Of a DNA stretch of 35,644 nucleotides, positions 34,081-35,644 are shown one piece after another. This DNA is from an uncultured Bacilli bacterium (GTDB taxonomy: Bacteria; Bacillota_I; Bacilli_A; RF39; UBA660). The stretch spans positions 1 through 35,644 of the forward strand of contig CALVOU010000011.1 of NCBI GenBank assembly GCA_944350365.1, read 5' to 3'. Numbering within the stretch: the first letter of the stretch is position 1; every line of letters starts with the position of its first letter. Made by a program: the position numbers and the translations under genes. The notes below the pieces were generated by a model that worked only from the letters and a program-made list of their open reading frames with translations, was not told where the DNA came from and did no database searches.

Positions 34081-35004
34081 ATGCATGTTAGTGTTTTGTT
34101 AAAAGAATCAATCGACAGTTTATCGATTCGAGAAGATGGCATTTATGTCGATGCGACTTTAGGCTATGCCGGACACTCGAGTGAAATATTAAAAAGAATA
34201 AAAACGGGGTACTTATTCGCCTTCGATCAAGACCAAGAAGCAATTTCCCATTCGGAAAAGAAATTATCGACAATCAGTAATCGCTACGAAATCATCAAGA
34301 GTAATTTCTGTATGATGAAGGAAAAATTAAAAGAAAGAAACATCGACCAAGTAGATGGTATTCTCTTTGATCTTGGTGTATCTAGTCCGCAACTGGATGA
34401 GGCAGCGCGTGGCTTTAGTTATCATCAAGATGCACCCTTAGATATGAGAATGGATCAAGAAAAAGAATTTAGTGCCTATGATGTAGTTAATCAGTATACC
34501 TTAGAACAACTAACGGATATTTTCTTTCGCTATGGGGAAGAAAAATATGCCCGTAGTATCGCCAAAAACATCGTCCTAGCTCGCGGGGAAAAACCAATTA
34601 AAACTACTCTAGAGTTAGTTGAAATTATCAAAAGAAGTATCCCAGAAAAAGCCAAACGGGATAAACATCCAGCTAGGAAAGTATTTCAAGCCATTAGAAT
34701 CGAAGTTAACCACGAATTAGATATTTTAGAACAGAGTATTTTAGATGCCACTAGCCTCTTAAAAGTAGGGGGACGTCTTTCTGTAATTACTTTTCATTCT
34801 TTAGAAGATAGAATAGTAAAAAATACCTTTAAACAATTAACCACAGTTGATGATATGGTAAAAGGACTTCCTAATATTCCAGAATCTTATTTACCTGACT
34901 ACCGGTTAGTAACTACTCACGCTATTTCGCCAACGGATGCAGAAATAGAAGCCAATAATCGAAGTCGCTCTTCAAAATTACGTGTTATCGAAAGAATAAA
35001 ATAA
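34081..35004 (+). CDS. rsmH: 16S rRNA (cytosine-1402-N4) methyltransferase
   Basis: SAM-dependent methyltransferase that modifies C1402 of 16S rRNA. Signatures include HVSVLLKESIDSL at the N-terminus, DATLGYAGHSSEIL (SAM loop), FDLGVSSPQLDEAARGFSY, KVFQAIRIEVNHEL and VITFHSLEDRIVK, ending in RSSKLRVIER. Length 307 is normal. The ribosome binding site GGTGAT overlaps the mraZ stop, so translation is coupled. It is the second gene of the dcw-type operon. Confidence 0.97.
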   Translation: MHVSVLLKESIDSLSIREDGIYVDATLGYAGHSSEILKRIKTGYLFAFDQDQEAISHSEKKLSTISNRYEIIKSNFCMMKEKLKERNIDQVDGILFDLGVSSPQLDEAARGFSYHQDAPLDMRMDQEKEFSAYDVVNQYTLEQLTDIFFRYGEEKYARSIAKNIVLARGEKPIKTTLELVEIIKRSIPEKAKRDKHPARKVFQAIRIEVNHELDILEQSILDATSLLKVGGRLSVITFHSLEDRIVKNTFKQLTTVDDMVKGLPNIPESYLPDYRLVTTHAISPTDAEIEANNRSRSSKLRVIERIK

Positions 35005-35028
35005 AAAAAAGAAAAGGAGTTGGAACCA

Positions 35029-35328
35029 ATGAAAAAGATTAAAAAAAGATTAAAGATGTCTAAATTTGAACGATTAATCTATACTTTTACTCTTGTGTTA
35101 GTGTTGCTTACTCCCTTTGCCTTAGTATTTTCACAAGCTACACTTTCTGAAGTGAACTTTGAAGTAGAAAAATTAACGAAATCTATCGATACACAAGAGA
35201 AGAAAAATGAAAGTTTAACAATGAAAATTAATGAGCTTGCTTCTTTAGAAAAGATTCAAGAAGTTGCCAAAGAGCAAGGGTTAACCTACAATAATAAAAA
35301 TATTAAATCGATTACGGAAGAAGAATAA
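35029..35328 (+). CDS. ftsL: cell division protein FtsL-like
   Basis: Small bitopic division protein, part of the FtsQLB/DivIC complex that activates septal peptidoglycan synthesis. A basic cytoplasmic start (KKIKKRLK) is followed by one membrane segment (about residues 18-37, TFTLVLVLLTPFALVFSQA) and a heptad-like coiled coil outside (about 40-75). The sequence itself is poorly conserved, and the call rests on topology plus position after mraZ-rsmH. The ATG at 35029 is 9 bases after GGAG; an earlier TTG at 35020 touches the ribosome binding site. A terminator-like hairpin follows. Confidence 0.85.
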   Translation: MKKIKKRLKMSKFERLIYTFTLVLVLLTPFALVFSQATLSEVNFEVEKLTKSIDTQEKKNESLTMKINELASLEKIQEVAKEQGLTYNNKNIKSITEEE

Positions 35329-35365
35329 ATTGACTCAAACCGTTAGATTTATTATTAACAGAGTG

Positions 35366-35389
35366 AACTAAAGATTACTTAGTTTTTTT
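35366..35389 (+). terminator. terminator after ftsL
   Basis: AACTAA (35366-35371) and TTAGTT (35379-35384) with a 7-base loop, followed by five more T residues. It interrupts the dcw-type operon after ftsL. Confidence 0.6.
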
Positions 35390-35644
35390 CTCTTATTTTA
35401 TATATCAGAAATATAAGGAGTAAAAGGCCTTATTCGAAAGAAAAAAATCTTTATCTCAAAGAGATAAGTAAAAAATATAAAACGATTCATCCCATTTAAC
35501 AAATCATGATGGTCACCTTAAAGAGCTAATTCAGATCTACTTCAGTAGTATAATTGTTTACATTTTCTGCATAAGTCAAGAAAAAGTAGACAATTTATTT
35601 TTGAAAATGTAAATTTTTGTATTGGGCAGGAGTGAGATAATTAA
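35390..35644 (+). promoter_or_regulatory. gene-free region with alternative hairpins before the next gene
   Basis: No gene is visible here. TTTACATTTTC (35557-35567) can pair perfectly with GAAAATGTAAA (35603-35613, followed by TTTTT), or its neighbour TTGTTTAC (35554-35561) can pair with GTAGACAA (35586-35593). The two pairings exclude each other. A TATAAT at 35549-35554 may be a -10 box. GGCAGGAGTGA at 35626-35636 looks like the ribosome binding site of a gene starting just past the window edge, probably the next division gene. Confidence 0.4.

Noticed and set aside
35503-35530. Very short frame starting ATGATG near 35507
   Set aside because: It has only seven codons, no ribosome binding site and no associated structure.

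Overview
The window looks like a stretch of chromosome from a low-GC, endospore-forming Firmicute of the Bacilli/Erysipelotrichia type, perhaps an uncultivated gut lineage. The evidence is very AT-rich DNA, AGGAGG/GGTGAT ribosome binding sites, a SigK-type sporulation sigma factor with a pro-sequence, and Bacillus-like gene neighbourhoods (dnaG-rpoD-trmK-yqfQ, yqeG-yqeH, dnaB-dnaI...thrS, mraZ-rsmH-ftsL). TGA acts as a stop, so the code is standard. The taxon is inferred from gene content, not from a database match.

Positions 1 to about 5,800 look like the right part of an integrative mobilizable element resembling the Tn4451 family. It holds an orphan repeat protein, a MobV/Pre relaxase with inverted repeats in front of it (candidate oriT), a large serine recombinase and a small unknown protein. 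The recombinase is preceded by a strong promoter, a 20-codon leader peptide and a 17-bp terminator hairpin overlapping that leader, which together suggest attenuation control. A tRNA-Gly(UCC) gene follows on the same strand.

Positions 6,267 to 16,246 carry chromosomal genes: an FAD oxidoreductase fused to a Rieske domain, truB, an atypical MurE-like ligase, an unknown anchored protein, sigK, a membrane-anchored polysaccharide deacetylase with Ig-like modules, the ribosome-assembly pair yqeG-yqeH, and a DUF6512-like membrane protein whose promoter predicts a leaderless mRNA.

Positions 16,333 to 25,084 carry replication and transcription core genes (dnaG, rpoD, trmK, dnaB, dnaI). Among them are a yqfQ-like gene with a SigK-type promoter and a pilC-pilD pair encoding the inner-membrane platform and prepilin peptidase of a type IV pilus-like system.

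Positions 25,305 to 30,757 hold two large paralogous proteins with type IV prepilin signals followed by modular ectodomains. The second has three Cys-paired repeats of about 90 residues and a C-terminal ALK-type glycine-rich domain. They sit between dnaI and thrS, which are near neighbours in Bacillus, and are natural candidate substrates for PilD/PilC. This pilin-adhesin set is the least ordinary chromosomal part of the window.

Positions 30,768 to the end contain a T-box leader controlling an unknown gene and a threonyl-tRNA synthetase lacking the TGS domain, then mraZ with a four-repeat 10-bp-phased operator, rsmH and ftsL. A terminator and a gene-free stretch follow, and a ribosome binding site for the next gene lies at the very edge.
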